Of a stretch of DNA of 49,607 nt, positions 15,577 through 24,273 are shown piece by piece. Each line of letters begins with the position of its first letter. Within the stretch, counting starts at the first letter, position 1. The stretch is from a virus: positions 1 to 49,607 of IMG/VR virus record IMGVR_UViG_3300007755_000001; one strand, written 5' to 3'. Below the pieces are notes generated by a model. That model saw only the letters and a list, made by a program, of their open reading frames with translations. It had not been told where the DNA came from and did not search any database. Both the position numbers and the translations under genes were made by a program.

Positions 15577-16005
15577 TTATTTTACACCTATATTGTATTT
15601 AGGAACTAATTCCCAATTGTTTTTTTCCTTATAGGATATAATCTTAAACTGTCCAACATTACCCATAGGTTCAAGTTGAGTTTCATCAAGAACATTCAAC
15701 AAATTCCATTCCTGTAGTAATTTTATGATTGCGTTTCTTCTCTCTATATCGACATCAGATATGTTTGTATTTTTACCATCTAAAGCAAATAACTCTTTAA
15801 AATGGACAATATAATATCTACCTTGCTTATGGAGTATATGTGCTGATTGATAAAGTATTTTATCTCTGTTGGACGCTACACCCATTCTTGTGAGTGTTTC
15901 TTTAATTTTCAAAAAATCATCATATTCACGAAAACGAATCTCTACCATATCGGCAGGCGTCCACATCACATCTTCATTTTTGTGATACCTGTTTTGAAAT
16001 TGCAT
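15577..16005 (-). CDS. regA: RegA translational repressor
   Basis: This protein is strongly similar to T4 RegA (122 residues). FLKIKETLTRMGVASNRDKI, LYQSAHILHKQGRYYIVHFK and the ending NWELVPKYNIG align closely. RegA binds start regions of early phage mRNAs and blocks ribosome binding. I chose the ATG at 16005 because AAGGGG precedes it. It gives 142 residues with 19 extra N-terminal residues before the usual start (MVEIRFREYDDF); a shorter start at 15948 has no good binding site. The start overlaps the end of gene 62, and the 45-44-62-regA order matches T4. Confidence 0.92.
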   Translation of the reverse strand: MQFQNRYHKNEDVMWTPADMVEIRFREYDDFLKIKETLTRMGVASNRDKILYQSAHILHKQGRYYIVHFKELFALDGKNTNISDVDIERRNAIIKLLQEWNLLNVLDETQLEPMGNVGQFKIISYKEKNNWELVPKYNIGVK

Positions 16006-16396
16006 TATTACCACCCCTTTGCATCTTTGAGCGAATATACTCAATATGCTCTTCGGGCAGTAGTTCTAAAACTTCCCTGGCCCGCTGTTCATTATAATTA
16101 TAATAGTCTTTAACTAATTCGAGATTAGAGGTTGCTTTGGACGCTTTAGCCCATTTTGACCACCTCTTTTTCTTCCTTAGACTATTTATATAATAATCAT
16201 ATTGTAACATCGGGTCCAATTGATAATGCTCATTCATATCATTTACATATAGAATGGTATCACTATTCATACTTAAAGCACGATTAATCATAAAACAACT
16301 TCGGCCATATTCTGCCTCGTCCATATCTCCTTGGCGAATCAGGTTCTTATGGCCGAAGTTGATGTCTGGTAGTATCTCTTTAAACAGGTCTGCCAT
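15974..16396 (-). CDS. 62: Clamp-loader small subunit gp62
   Basis: This 140-residue protein (T4 gp62 has 187) sits between gene 44 and regA as in T4. SCFMINRALSMNSDTILYVN, LQYDYYINSLRKKKRWSKW and the C-terminal helical segment YNYNEQRAREVLELLPEEHI fit the short gp62 form of marine T4-like phages. With gp44 it makes the 4:1 loader that places the gp45 clamp on DNA. Its start overlaps the end of the thioredoxin-like gene, showing tight coupling. It has no catalytic motif of its own. Confidence 0.85.
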   Translation of the reverse strand: MADLFKEILPDINFGHKNLIRQGDMDEAEYGRSCFMINRALSMNSDTILYVNDMNEHYQLDPMLQYDYYINSLRKKKRWSKWAKASKATSNLELVKDYYNYNEQRAREVLELLPEEHIEYIRSKMQRGGNNAISKQVSQK

Positions 16397-16691
16397 AGAA
16401 TGTATCCATTAAATCTCTAACTGCTTTCTCTGGTGCTGAACCAGAAGGATGATGCACACATTTTCCATTCTTAAAGAAGTATGTTACAGGGTGGGAGCCA
16501 ACGGGGAAAGTCATATCTTCCGTAATTTCATATACCTTAACGTGTTTATACTTCTCATCTCCGAAGATGGGAAGCAACACTTCAGGCACAAAATACTCAC
16601 ACACTGGACAAGTCTTTTTCGTATGAACAATCACAACATCTTTATGTTTCTTGACCAACTCTCTGGCCGCCTTCTCACTCACGGTTTTCAT
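16380..16691 (-). CDS. Thioredoxin/glutaredoxin-like protein (CPVC)
   Basis: This 103-residue protein has a thioredoxin fold with the redox motif C-P-V-C in HTKKTCPVCEYF (residues 28-31 are about CPVC). A later cis-Pro segment (GSHPVTYFFKNGKCV) fits too. It probably reduces disulfides, perhaps for ribonucleotide reductase, but no such gene is in the window. It lies between the MazG-like gene and gene 62, an insertion into the T4 44-62 order. GGATAA lies upstream of its ATG. Confidence 0.78.
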   Translation of the reverse strand: MKTVSEKAARELVKKHKDVVIVHTKKTCPVCEYFVPEVLLPIFGDEKYKHVKVYEITEDMTFPVGSHPVTYFFKNGKCVHHPSGSAPEKAVRDLMDTFYGRPV

Positions 16692-16692
16692 A

Positions 16693-16989
16693 TTATTTAT
16701 CCTTCACAAATACACCCTCAGATGTTAGATAACCAGTGCGATCTTTAATCTCATTATACGCTTTTTCAGCACATTCGTCAAATGAAAAATCAGATACTTT
16801 ACATACACCACGAATCGTCACATAGATATCACCAATAGCATCCATAATATCATCACGGTCATTATGATTAATCGCATCCAAGAGTTCTGTGGTCTCTTCT
16901 AGTGTCTTAATCGCTTGACCCATTGCTTTGCCATTCTCAGTGATTCCACGATCATCAAACCACTTATCAATTTTTTCGCTTACTTCCAT
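16693..16989 (-). CDS. MazG-like nucleotide pyrophosphohydrolase
   Basis: This 98-residue protein has an all-alpha NTP-PPase pattern: LEETTELLDAI (E-E-x-x-E-type) and, about 15 residues later, DAIGDIYVTIRG (E/D-x-x-D). The ending AYNEIKDRTGYLTSEGVFVK is typical of phage MazG-like enzymes. It would cleave (d)NTPs to NMP and pyrophosphate, either sanitising the pool or altering alarmone-like nucleotides. The short length fits a single-domain form. Its start overlaps the last codons of gene 44. Confidence 0.78.
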   Translation of the reverse strand: MEVSEKIDKWFDDRGITENGKAMGQAIKTLEETTELLDAINHNDRDDIMDAIGDIYVTIRGVCKVSDFSFDECAEKAYNEIKDRTGYLTSEGVFVKDK

Positions 16990-17924
16990 TCTGCTTCCAC
17001 CATTACTTCGGTTAAAAATGCTACCAGATTAATCTCACCATCCTGAACGAATGCTTGTTTATACTGATAGTCGGCTATTAATAGTACCACTTGAGGGATA
17101 CTCTGTGGTGCTAAATACTTATACATATTATCATATACTTGTCTGAAAATACGAACTGGATCAGCATCAATATTATCTACCACCCATTGTCTCATATCAG
17201 AGAAGTTCTTATCCTTTAGATGGTTCATCAAACCATCAATATCAGTCTCACCAACTTTAGCAAGAATACCTTTATCCACGACTCCACCTGCGGCATATCT
17301 CTGGAGTTCATTCAGAGTTCTACGCATATCAGGATAATGTCTCTTAATCAGTTCTGCTAAGGCAGGCTTAGAATCTACATTGATATTCTCTTTATCAAGT
17401 ATATCTATAATGCGATTCATAAACGCACCCATCAGCACTGGTATATCCTTTTTACCAGTTCGGAAGTCGATATATGTAGTCCTAGAGTGGATAGGCTCAA
17501 TAATCTTGTCTTTATAGTTACAAGTCAAGATGAACCTAACATTCTTGGAAAACTGCTCTATAAACCCCCTCAGAGCGGGCTGGAACGATTGTGGATTGAG
17601 GTAATCAGCTTCATCTAATATAACACACTTCTTGCCTCCGTCAAAGGAGACTGTGGAGGCGAACTGTGCCACTTCGTTTCTCAGAGTATCAAGATTCCTA
17701 TCAAGAGAACCATTAATCAGTAAGGTTGTGTAACCTAGTTCGTTACACAATGCTTTTGCTACTGTAGTCTTACCTGTTCCTGCTGTACCACTCAACAGAA
17801 GATTCGGCATATCACCATTTTCAATAAACTCATCAAAAGTATCTCTTAATGAGTCTGGTAAGATACACTCCTCAATCTTCTGTGGGCGATACTTCTCAAC
17901 CCATAGAAACTCTTCTTTACTCAT
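16980..17924 (-). CDS. 44: Clamp-loader ATPase gp44
   Basis: This 314-residue AAA+ protein (T4 gp44 has 319) has Walker A GTAGTGKT (46-53), the DEAD Walker B (104-107) and a sensor 1 region with RFILTCNYKDKI. The SRTT segment fits the SRC-like arginine-finger position. It hydrolyses ATP to open and load the gp45 clamp with gp62. Its start overlaps the end of gene 45 by 8 bases and its end overlaps the MazG-like gene, so the cluster is one operon. Confidence 0.95.
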   Translation of the reverse strand: MSKEEFLWVEKYRPQKIEECILPDSLRDTFDEFIENGDMPNLLLSGTAGTGKTTVAKALCNELGYTTLLINGSLDRNLDTLRNEVAQFASTVSFDGGKKCVILDEADYLNPQSFQPALRGFIEQFSKNVRFILTCNYKDKIIEPIHSRTTYIDFRTGKKDIPVLMGAFMNRIIDILDKENINVDSKPALAELIKRHYPDMRRTLNELQRYAAGGVVDKGILAKVGETDIDGLMNHLKDKNFSDMRQWVVDNIDADPVRIFRQVYDNMYKYLAPQSIPQVVLLIADYQYKQAFVQDGEINLVAFLTEVMVEAEWK

Positions 17925-18576
17925 ATGATGAATCCTGCTCTAATGCAATCCAGTAAGTCAAGTCACCAGAGGTGAATTTGGAAATATTCTTAGAACTGAT
18001 ATTAACAACATAGTCATTCTGGAGCATCTTCAAACGCTCTGTTAGGAAGTAGAAGCGGAAGTTAGCATCACCATCATAATCTCCTACCTCAATCGAATAT
18101 GTGTTGGTTGTATCATTACGTTTATCTAGCACCTCTGCCATAATCTTACCATCTTCGTTTCTGATAACCATATCAGGAACAGATAGTGTGCCAGTCGCCC
18201 TCTTGAGTTTATCTAACACATCAGATGTTAGGGTGAAGTCTACCTCGGTCTCAGGCATTTCAATCTTCGATGTAGGATATACGATGATTTCCTTATCAGC
18301 AAACCAATATGTGGTGCTGGAATTGCCATCCGTGATAGTGACCGATTTGTCACCAAACTCCAAATCAGGATCATCAAACAATGATACAGTTGAAAGGAAC
18401 TCATTCAAATCATAGATAGCAACTTCTTTAGGAAAGGTCTCCTTTACAGTAGCAGAACCCAATAGGTTCTTTTGAACACTCATAGTATTCAATTCACTAC
18501 CCTCGGTGAAGAGGATAGATTGATTGATAGTCGCAAAATTCTTTAGAACGTCAATCGTATTTTCACTTAACTTCAT
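17917..18576 (-). CDS. 45: Sliding clamp gp45
   Basis: This 219-residue protein (T4 gp45 has 228) has the gene order and sequence pattern of the T4 trimeric DNA clamp. The N-terminus MKLSENTIDVLKNFATINQS, the central LNEFLSTVSLFDDPDLEF and a C-terminal DLTYWIALEQDSS are characteristic. It tethers polymerase gp43 to DNA and in T4 also activates late transcription with gp55. AAGGAG lies upstream of the ATG. Gene 44 follows with an overlap. Confidence 0.93.
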   Translation of the reverse strand: MKLSENTIDVLKNFATINQSILFTEGSELNTMSVQKNLLGSATVKETFPKEVAIYDLNEFLSTVSLFDDPDLEFGDKSVTITDGNSSTTYWFADKEIIVYPTSKIEMPETEVDFTLTSDVLDKLKRATGTLSVPDMVIRNEDGKIMAEVLDKRNDTTNTYSIEVGDYDGDANFRFYFLTERLKMLQNDYVVNISSKNISKFTSGDLTYWIALEQDSSYE

Positions 18577-18585
18577 ATTTTCTCC

Positions 18586-18900
18586 TTATTCGTAAATCGT
18601 ATCAGTTTCAAACTGATTTGTTTTTTCTTCATATGCTAGAGCCAGTATAACATAATGAAGGGCTTTTGTCAAGTCCATCTTATTCTTACCATTCTTCTTA
18701 CCATACCTCATTAGATACTTAATAGCATTATCAATGGAGGTTGATGCCAGAGTGCCTCTGGAAGCAAACACATCAAGAGTCTGCACATCGTTATTTTCGT
18801 TGGTGTAGTGGGCTCCATAAGTTCCCTTTAGATATTCTGCCAATTCGGACAGTACATCACCTTCACCATATTTCCAATCAAATTCTAAAACACCACACAT
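18586..18900 (-). CDS. DUF3310-like small protein
   Basis: This 104-residue protein has IDNAIKYLMRYGKKNGKNKMDLTKALHYVILAL (quoted in parts: IDNAIKYLMRYGKK and MDLTKALHYVILAL), which matches the DUF3310/SaV core found next to replication genes in many phages. The HYTNE stretch (about 31-36) fits the start of that domain. Function is unproven; a nucleotide-kinase-associated role has been suggested for SaV. It lies 10 nt before gene 45, after a terminator, with AGGAG before the ATG. Confidence 0.65.
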   Translation of the reverse strand: MCGVLEFDWKYGEGDVLSELAEYLKGTYGAHYTNENNDVQTLDVFASRGTLASTSIDNAIKYLMRYGKKNGKNKMDLTKALHYVILALAYEEKTNQFETDTIYE

Positions 18901-18920
18901 TATCAGGTCTCCTATATGTT

Positions 18921-18948
18921 AAAAAACCTCACCCCCGGAGAGGTGAGG
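18921..18948 (-). terminator. Rho-independent terminator after the MoxR/CobS-like gene
   Basis: On the minus strand CCTCACC (18948-18942) pairs with GGTGAGG (18933-18927) and is followed by six T. It lies 40 nt after the stop of the ATPase gene. I see no obvious new promoter before the next gene, so partial read-through into the DUF3310/45/44 operon is likely. Confidence 0.8.
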
Positions 18949-18988
18949 AAGCGTTGATTGAGGGGTCAACTACCCCACGGAGTATTCA

Positions 18989-20191
18989 TTAGAAGTTAGA
19001 AACATTTTGGGTGGCTGACTCCTCAATAGAAGAGCCATACTGCTCATTTCCAACTCCAGCATCAATCTTCTCATAAAGACTCATAAACGACTCACGGGTT
19101 TCATCATCAAAACGCTCAATAGCCATCTTGATTGCTTTACCCTTATCTTGGAAGATTGAATAACTCTTCAAGATATCAACAAGTCGGCGAGTCGAAACAA
19201 TCTCATCAACCCCACCCTCTTCAAATGTCTTACGGATGATATCTCCCCACATTGTTAGGTTTGGAATGAAAGCATCGACTTCGGCAGAGCGAAGTCCAAA
19301 ACCCTCGGCCGCCTTAGTTAAAATCTTTTTCTCAATTGCCTCAGATGGGTAAGGCTGATACATTGTGATTGAAAAGCGATCCAAGAACGCCTCATTCATA
19401 ACATTAGTACCGACAAAACGTCCATCATCCGATCCCTTGCCCTTGGTATTAGCAGTAGCAATCACTGTAAATCCAGGTGAAGGCTCAACCCATTCAGCAC
19501 GTTTTTTGATGAAGTACCCCTTACCTTCAAGAACAGACTGTAGAGCCATCACCTTGGATGATGCAAGATCAACTTCATCAAGCAGAAGAACAGCACCACG
19601 CTTCATAGCCTCAACAACTGGTCCGTACTGGAAAACAGTCTCACCATTCACAAGGCGGAATCCACCAAACAAATCATCCTCATCTGTTTCAGCAGTGAAA
19701 TTCACTCGAATCATTTCACGTCCAAGTGAAGCACAAGTTTGTTCAATTCCAAATGTCTTACCATTACCACTCATACCAGTTAGATAAACAGGAAAGAACA
19801 GGCGAGACTTGAGGATCTTTTTCAAGTCAGTGATATTTCCCCAAGAAACAAACGATGGGTCAGTCTTAGGAATAAATGAAATAGTAGAATCAAGTGATGC
19901 CGCAGAAGTTCCACTCACAGAAGTGGTGGGTGCGGGCGCTGGTGTATGAATATCAGATTTATTAGGAACAGTAGTAGTATTCTCTGATTTGGCAGGCGTG
20001 ACCGCATCCTCAGTAGCAGGGATTCGATGAACACCCCTTGCAATCTTTTCTGAATATTTAACATCAGACGGGATGAACACCCCATATGTCTCAGAAATGG
20101 CACTCATTTGAGCTTTAGTGATGTCAAGTGTGCCGAACATTTCCTTCGAAGCGGCAGCAAACTCATTAACTGAAATACGTTTTTTACTCAT
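18989..20191 (-). CDS. MoxR/CobS-like AAA+ ATPase
   Basis: This 400-residue protein has an N-terminal helical region, a low-complexity Thr/Pro/Ser linker (about 60-105) and an AAA+ domain with Walker A GMSGNGKT (139-146) and Walker B LLLDEVD (D205, E206). The segment TDEDDLFGGFR and the later ANTKGKGSDDGRF and FLDRFS stretches are typical of MoxR/CobS proteins. Cyanophage homologues are often named cobS, but here no cobalamin gene is near, and the VWA gene directly upstream points to a MoxR-VWA chaperone pair. Its own promoter is an exact copy of the one before the VWA gene. Confidence 0.8.
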   Translation of the reverse strand: MSKKRISVNEFAAASKEMFGTLDITKAQMSAISETYGVFIPSDVKYSEKIARGVHRIPATEDAVTPAKSENTTTVPNKSDIHTPAPAPTTSVSGTSAASLDSTISFIPKTDPSFVSWGNITDLKKILKSRLFFPVYLTGMSGNGKTFGIEQTCASLGREMIRVNFTAETDEDDLFGGFRLVNGETVFQYGPVVEAMKRGAVLLLDEVDLASSKVMALQSVLEGKGYFIKKRAEWVEPSPGFTVIATANTKGKGSDDGRFVGTNVMNEAFLDRFSITMYQPYPSEAIEKKILTKAAEGFGLRSAEVDAFIPNLTMWGDIIRKTFEEGGVDEIVSTRRLVDILKSYSIFQDKGKAIKMAIERFDDETRESFMSLYEKIDAGVGNEQYGSSIEESATQNVSNF

Positions 20192-20223
20192 AATATTTTC
20201 TCCGTTTTATCAACAAATTTTCA

Positions 20224-20267
20224 CAATCAACAATACATATTATACACGGATTCAAGGCAGTGTCAAC
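20224..20267 (-). promoter_or_regulatory. Sigma-70 promoter, copy 1 of a 44-bp direct repeat
   Basis: This 44-bp block is identical to 22465-22508. On the minus strand it holds TTGACA (20266-20261) and TATAAT (20244-20239) with a 16-bp spacer. It drives the MoxR/CobS-like gene. Perfect identity beyond the promoter boxes suggests a recent duplication or selection for identical control. Confidence 0.85.
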
Positions 20268-20298
20268 ACTTTTGGTGACTTTTTTTCAACTTTTTACT

Positions 20299-22446
20299 TT
20301 AGGCAACCAAGGCAACAAACTCATTCAACATCATTTTATTGACCTTACGGGCTTTTGTGAACTTGCGGAATTGAGTACGAAGTTTGCCCTTGTTAATTGA
20401 ACCATCATCCTTACGACCAGGCTCTACAAACTCGGCTTCCTTATCAAGACATTTGGAATTAATCAGAAAGTAGGTATCATATCCAGCCTCTTGAATTCCA
20501 ACATAACCATTCTTGGTCAAGAATTTTTTCTTGTTTGCAACTTCTTCCCAAGAATAGGTGTATTCAATATTGTTACGAATGTGTTTGGTACTGGTGATAT
20601 GGAATCCAATCACATTAACTCCACAGCGACTACCAAGACCACTCAACAATCCGTGAGTCATATTGTATCGTTCTTTACAGATGATTTTCTTGGTAACTGG
20701 ATCTCGAAGCATCATTTTCTCACCATATGAGATATATTTTCTAGCTAAATCATCCTCCGTACAGTCCAGATATCCAGTGTTTCCATCAGTGCCGCCATCA
20801 GTCAAGAAAATCACATTAATTTTTTCCTTACCTGTAGTACGCTTGAAATCAGCAACCATATCATATGAAGCAATGATTGCTTCATTCAAAGGGGTTGATC
20901 CAAGAGAGAATCCATCAGGACAGATCGGCTCGCCATAAGAAACCAGTGATTTGCCTAAATAGAACATATTTTCAATTTGTTTATTAAATTCACGACCACT
21001 CATTCGATCATTAAAGAACTCGTGGAAAGCAACTTTACCCAAATCAAGGACTTTCGAAGATGTTTGATTTGATTTTTTAAACATAGATTTAGAAGTAGTT
21101 TTATTAAAAGTAGATTTTGAATTGGTGAATGAATAGACACGAAATGGAATGCCGACTTTTCGAGCAAACATCACCAGAGTCAAGGCTTGCTTGATTGTAT
21201 CAACAATCTTATCTGACATTGATACAGACCAATCAATATACATAACAAGTCCGTGGTTACGTCCATCACGTACTGTAGCAACACGTTTGAAAATATCCTC
21301 ATCAATCTTGTATGCGTGGAGCTTATTAGTATCAATAACTCCAGTCTTGCCAACAGAAGTTCGGCGATGGGCAGTAGCGGCCTGTTTCATTTCAAACTCT
21401 TTAACAAGATAATTAACCACTGGTAGAGTATCTTTTTTCCAAGAACGAAAGTTTTCATTCAATTGTTTTCTAAAACTTCCCTGGCCCCAGCGGTCATAAC
21501 CCCCATAACCCCAGGCACTATCTCTATCCCACCAATTTGACAGTTCACCAAGAACGTCCTTATATCCAACAATGACATTCTCAGGCGCAACATTTGGTAA
21601 GTCAACATATATGATATCTTTGGCATTTTCATTATTCAGACGGGAAAGAGAATCCTCAAAGTTCCGCATTGTCTCGGACTCAGGAGGAGATTCTTCACTT
21701 TCAGACTCATCACCAGACTCATCACCAGACTCACCAGACTCACCAGACTCTTCTTCACTTTCAGACTCATCAGACTCTTCTTCCGTGTCTCCAGAGCTAG
21801 ATGGAGGGGGTGGAGTAGACTCTTCTTCACTTTCAGACTCATCACCAGACTCATCATCAAAATCAAAATTATCAAAGTTAATTTCAGCCTGTTCTTCCTT
21901 AGCCTTTTCAGCCAACTCAAGGGTAAGAGCAAGAACATCCTCAAATGATTCAGCCCTCATAATACGACCAACAAACACTTTTTCATCATCCGTGAAAGGC
22001 ACTTCCGCCATCACACCAAGTTTGAAGTGAATATTGATACGATCAAGAAGTCCATAAGAATCAAGTTCACGACCCTTCGTTCCGAAAAAATCACGATTCT
22101 TCAACTGACCATACATACTGAAGAATGTTTTTTTCATCCCAGGATATTTGACCTTCATTTTACGCTCGATTCGAGCATCTTCAATGATATTAGCATAATC
22201 TTTAAGTCCTGGGTTAGTTTTTACAAACTCCACCCACTCTTCAAATGGTGTGTAAAGGGCGTGGCCAACTTCGTGGCCAATCAATCCCTCATAAATCGAA
22301 TCATCCATATCTTCCCACATAGGAAGAGATAGAACACGATTTTTCACATCAAACGAAGCAGTTTGAACTTTTCTATGCTCAACGTGAATGTTCTCAGTAG
22401 CCATCAACTTGGCTAGAACATTTTTAGAAGCAATATTTACTGACAT
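20299..22446 (-). CDS. VWA-domain protein with HEVGH metalloprotease motif (CobT/peptidase-like)
   Basis: This is a 715-residue protein. An N-terminal domain has HEVGH (58-62) and, about 25 residues later, NIIEDARIE, together a zinc gluzincin-type site. Residues about 196-260 are a Glu/Ser/Asp-rich linker built of ESEEESGE-like repeats. A C-terminal VWA domain has the MIDAS motif DWSVS (405-409), a TPLNEAI threonine segment and FLTDGG. I start it at the ATG at 22446, with GGAGA upstream; seven residues longer is possible. It pairs with the MoxR/CobS-like ATPase downstream. Such pairs remodel or activate target proteins; the phage target is unknown. Confidence 0.8.
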   Translation of the reverse strand: MSVNIASKNVLAKLMATENIHVEHRKVQTASFDVKNRVLSLPMWEDMDDSIYEGLIGHEVGHALYTPFEEWVEFVKTNPGLKDYANIIEDARIERKMKVKYPGMKKTFFSMYGQLKNRDFFGTKGRELDSYGLLDRINIHFKLGVMAEVPFTDDEKVFVGRIMRAESFEDVLALTLELAEKAKEEQAEINFDNFDFDDESGDESESEEESTPPPPSSSGDTEEESDESESEEESGESGESGDESGDESESEESPPESETMRNFEDSLSRLNNENAKDIIYVDLPNVAPENVIVGYKDVLGELSNWWDRDSAWGYGGYDRWGQGSFRKQLNENFRSWKKDTLPVVNYLVKEFEMKQAATAHRRTSVGKTGVIDTNKLHAYKIDEDIFKRVATVRDGRNHGLVMYIDWSVSMSDKIVDTIKQALTLVMFARKVGIPFRVYSFTNSKSTFNKTTSKSMFKKSNQTSSKVLDLGKVAFHEFFNDRMSGREFNKQIENMFYLGKSLVSYGEPICPDGFSLGSTPLNEAIIASYDMVADFKRTTGKEKINVIFLTDGGTDGNTGYLDCTEDDLARKYISYGEKMMLRDPVTKKIICKERYNMTHGLLSGLGSRCGVNVIGFHITSTKHIRNNIEYTYSWEEVANKKKFLTKNGYVGIQEAGYDTYFLINSKCLDKEAEFVEPGRKDDGSINKGKLRTQFRKFTKARKVNKMMLNEFVALVA

Positions 22447-22464
22447 ATTTTGTCTCCGTTTTCT

Positions 22465-22508
22465 CAATCAACAATACATATTATACACGGATTCAAGGCA
22501 GTGTCAAC
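22465..22508 (-). promoter_or_regulatory. Sigma-70 promoter, copy 2 of a 44-bp direct repeat
   Basis: This block is identical to 20224-20267, with TTGACA (22507-22502), a 16-bp spacer and TATAAT (22485-22480). It drives the VWA gene; the start is expected near 22473, and the leader contains GGAGA before the ATG. The 22509-22568 gap beyond it shows nothing else. Confidence 0.85.
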
Positions 22509-22568
22509 CCCTTTACCAAAAATAATCTATAGTGTATGTTGTTGATTTTTAACGAAATATGATGATTG

Positions 22569-24236
22569 TTAAGAAATTCTGCTAAAATTTTTCTCTTTTT
22601 CAACATAAATCACACGTCCAAACTTGTCAAGAATCTGGTCCCCCTTGTGTGATATGACAAATGTGTTGGTCTCTTCACCAAGAGAGTTGAGAATTCCTAG
22701 GAAGTCCTCGATACCAGTTGTGTCCAGACTTGAATCAAATATTTCATCAAGAATCAATAGATTGGTAGCCACCGAAGATTTCAACTTAGCAACTTCTCTC
22801 CAAGTAAATAAGAGTGCTAGGTCAATTCTCAACTTCTCTCCCTCGGAGAATGATCCGTATTGGAACGCATCACGACCACGACTCTTGATGGTCTCGTTGA
22901 ATGCCTCATCCAACTCAAAGTTGATATAGAAGTTCAATTCAGAAAGATACTTGTTAATTAATTGGTTAATCAGCGGCAAGTAGTTGCGAATGATAACAGT
23001 CTTGATACCAGAATCCTTCAACAACTCCTGAACAGTATTCAGATGATGGCTACTTTCCTGTAAAGTATACTTTGTTTCCCTCTCAGCGTCAAGTTGTATC
23101 TTCTTGGAATCTATTTCTTTAGTATCAACATTAATTTCCTTCTCCTCGATATCAATTTCAAGATCCATTGTGAGTCTATTAATATACTCATTAATACCCG
23201 TTATAGAACTATTTTTATTGGTTATTTGAAGAAGGATACTCTCAATCTCATTGATGCGATCAGTGACCTTTTCTATCTCACTAGCAATATCTTCCATTGC
23301 TGTGATAAGTTCATTTTCCTCTTTAGTTAGTTTCTTAGTCACCTCAGCTCTATGCTTATCATCAATATCTTGTTTACAAGCAGGACACTCTTTATGATTG
23401 GTTACCAACTCTAACTGTTTAGATACATTTTGTTTTTTACTTTTGAATGAAGTTGAGTAATTCCTTAGTTTCTTATGCTTTTCCTGCTTAACTTTATAAT
23501 CGGTAACACTACTCTTCAACTTAGAAATTTCAGTATTAATCTCCTCAATCTGCTCATTACAACGGGTTATTTCAGCACGTTTTGTTATAATACTCTCTTC
23601 TTTATTCTCCTGAAGTTCTTTCAGGTGGTTCTCTTGAATCTGGATACTTTGTTCAAGCAACTCTATTCTATGAGCCACATCAGTGATACCCCCTTTGTTG
23701 TCACCTATACGACTTTTGACCAAATCATTCATAACAGAAAAAATCTGAATATCAAGCAATTCCTCAATAATAGAACGTCTATCACCTGCTGATAATCTCA
23801 TAAATGGAACAAATGATCCAGAACCAAGCACAACAATTTGTCTAAATGATTTCTCATTCATCTTTAGAACATAACGCTCTAGGAAATCTTGTTGATCTTT
23901 CGCCTTAGCATCTTGGTCTTTCATTTCACCATCAATATAGATTTCAAATTTTGCTGGCTTGAGTCCTCGTCTGATTAAAAAATCCTTATTGCCGACAGAA
24001 AACTCAAGTTCTACTTGACAATTCTTATTGTTTATGCTATTGACTAATTGTCCTAGTTTGATCTTTCTGAATGGTTTGCCAAACAACCCAAAGGATATTG
24101 CATCCATAAAAGTTGACTTTCCCGCACCATTTGTCCCAATCATTAGGGTGGTGCGGGAATTATCAATCTTGATTTCAGAAAACTTATTTCCTGTGGAAAG
24201 GAAATTCTTATATCTTACAGTTTTGAATGTTATCAT
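22569..24236 (-). CDS. 46: Recombination nuclease subunit gp46 (Rad50/SbcC-like)
   Basis: This 555-residue protein (T4 gp46 has 560) has Walker A GTNGAGKS (34-41), FGLFGKPFRKIKLGQL as in T4, a long coiled coil with the zinc hook C284-P-A-C287, the signature SEGEKLR and Walker B NLLILDEIFDS. With gp47 it resects ends for recombination-dependent replication. The ATG at 24236 lies 8 nt from its -10 box and has no Shine-Dalgarno sequence, so the leader is four bases or less. Confidence 0.95.
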   Translation of the reverse strand: MITFKTVRYKNFLSTGNKFSEIKIDNSRTTLMIGTNGAGKSTFMDAISFGLFGKPFRKIKLGQLVNSINNKNCQVELEFSVGNKDFLIRRGLKPAKFEIYIDGEMKDQDAKAKDQQDFLERYVLKMNEKSFRQIVVLGSGSFVPFMRLSAGDRRSIIEELLDIQIFSVMNDLVKSRIGDNKGGITDVAHRIELLEQSIQIQENHLKELQENKEESIITKRAEITRCNEQIEEINTEISKLKSSVTDYKVKQEKHKKLRNYSTSFKSKKQNVSKQLELVTNHKECPACKQDIDDKHRAEVTKKLTKEENELITAMEDIASEIEKVTDRINEIESILLQITNKNSSITGINEYINRLTMDLEIDIEEKEINVDTKEIDSKKIQLDAERETKYTLQESSHHLNTVQELLKDSGIKTVIIRNYLPLINQLINKYLSELNFYINFELDEAFNETIKSRGRDAFQYGSFSEGEKLRIDLALLFTWREVAKLKSSVATNLLILDEIFDSSLDTTGIEDFLGILNSLGEETNTFVISHKGDQILDKFGRVIYVEKEKNFSRIS

Positions 24237-24244
24237 AGATAGGT

Positions 24245-24273
24245 ATTATATCAGATTTAAACCTCTTTGTCAA
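24245..24273 (-). promoter_or_regulatory. Consensus sigma-70 promoter of gene 46, predicted leaderless
   Basis: TTGACA (24273-24268), 17 bp, then TATAAT (24250-24245) with TG before the -10 on the minus strand. Eight bases separate the -10 from the ATG at 24236. The -35 box lies inside the last codons of the small upstream gene. Confidence 0.85.

Noticed and set aside
16193-16200. TATAAATA on the minus strand inside gene 62
   Set aside because: It is an exact late element but lies within coding sequence, and only regA and the U32-like gene are downstream. It may be chance in AT-rich DNA; a late promoter for regA is possible but not supported.
18955-18985. TTGACC as a -35 for the DUF3310/45/44 operon
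   Set aside because: No acceptable -10 lies 16-18 bp downstream; read-through of the terminator seems more likely.
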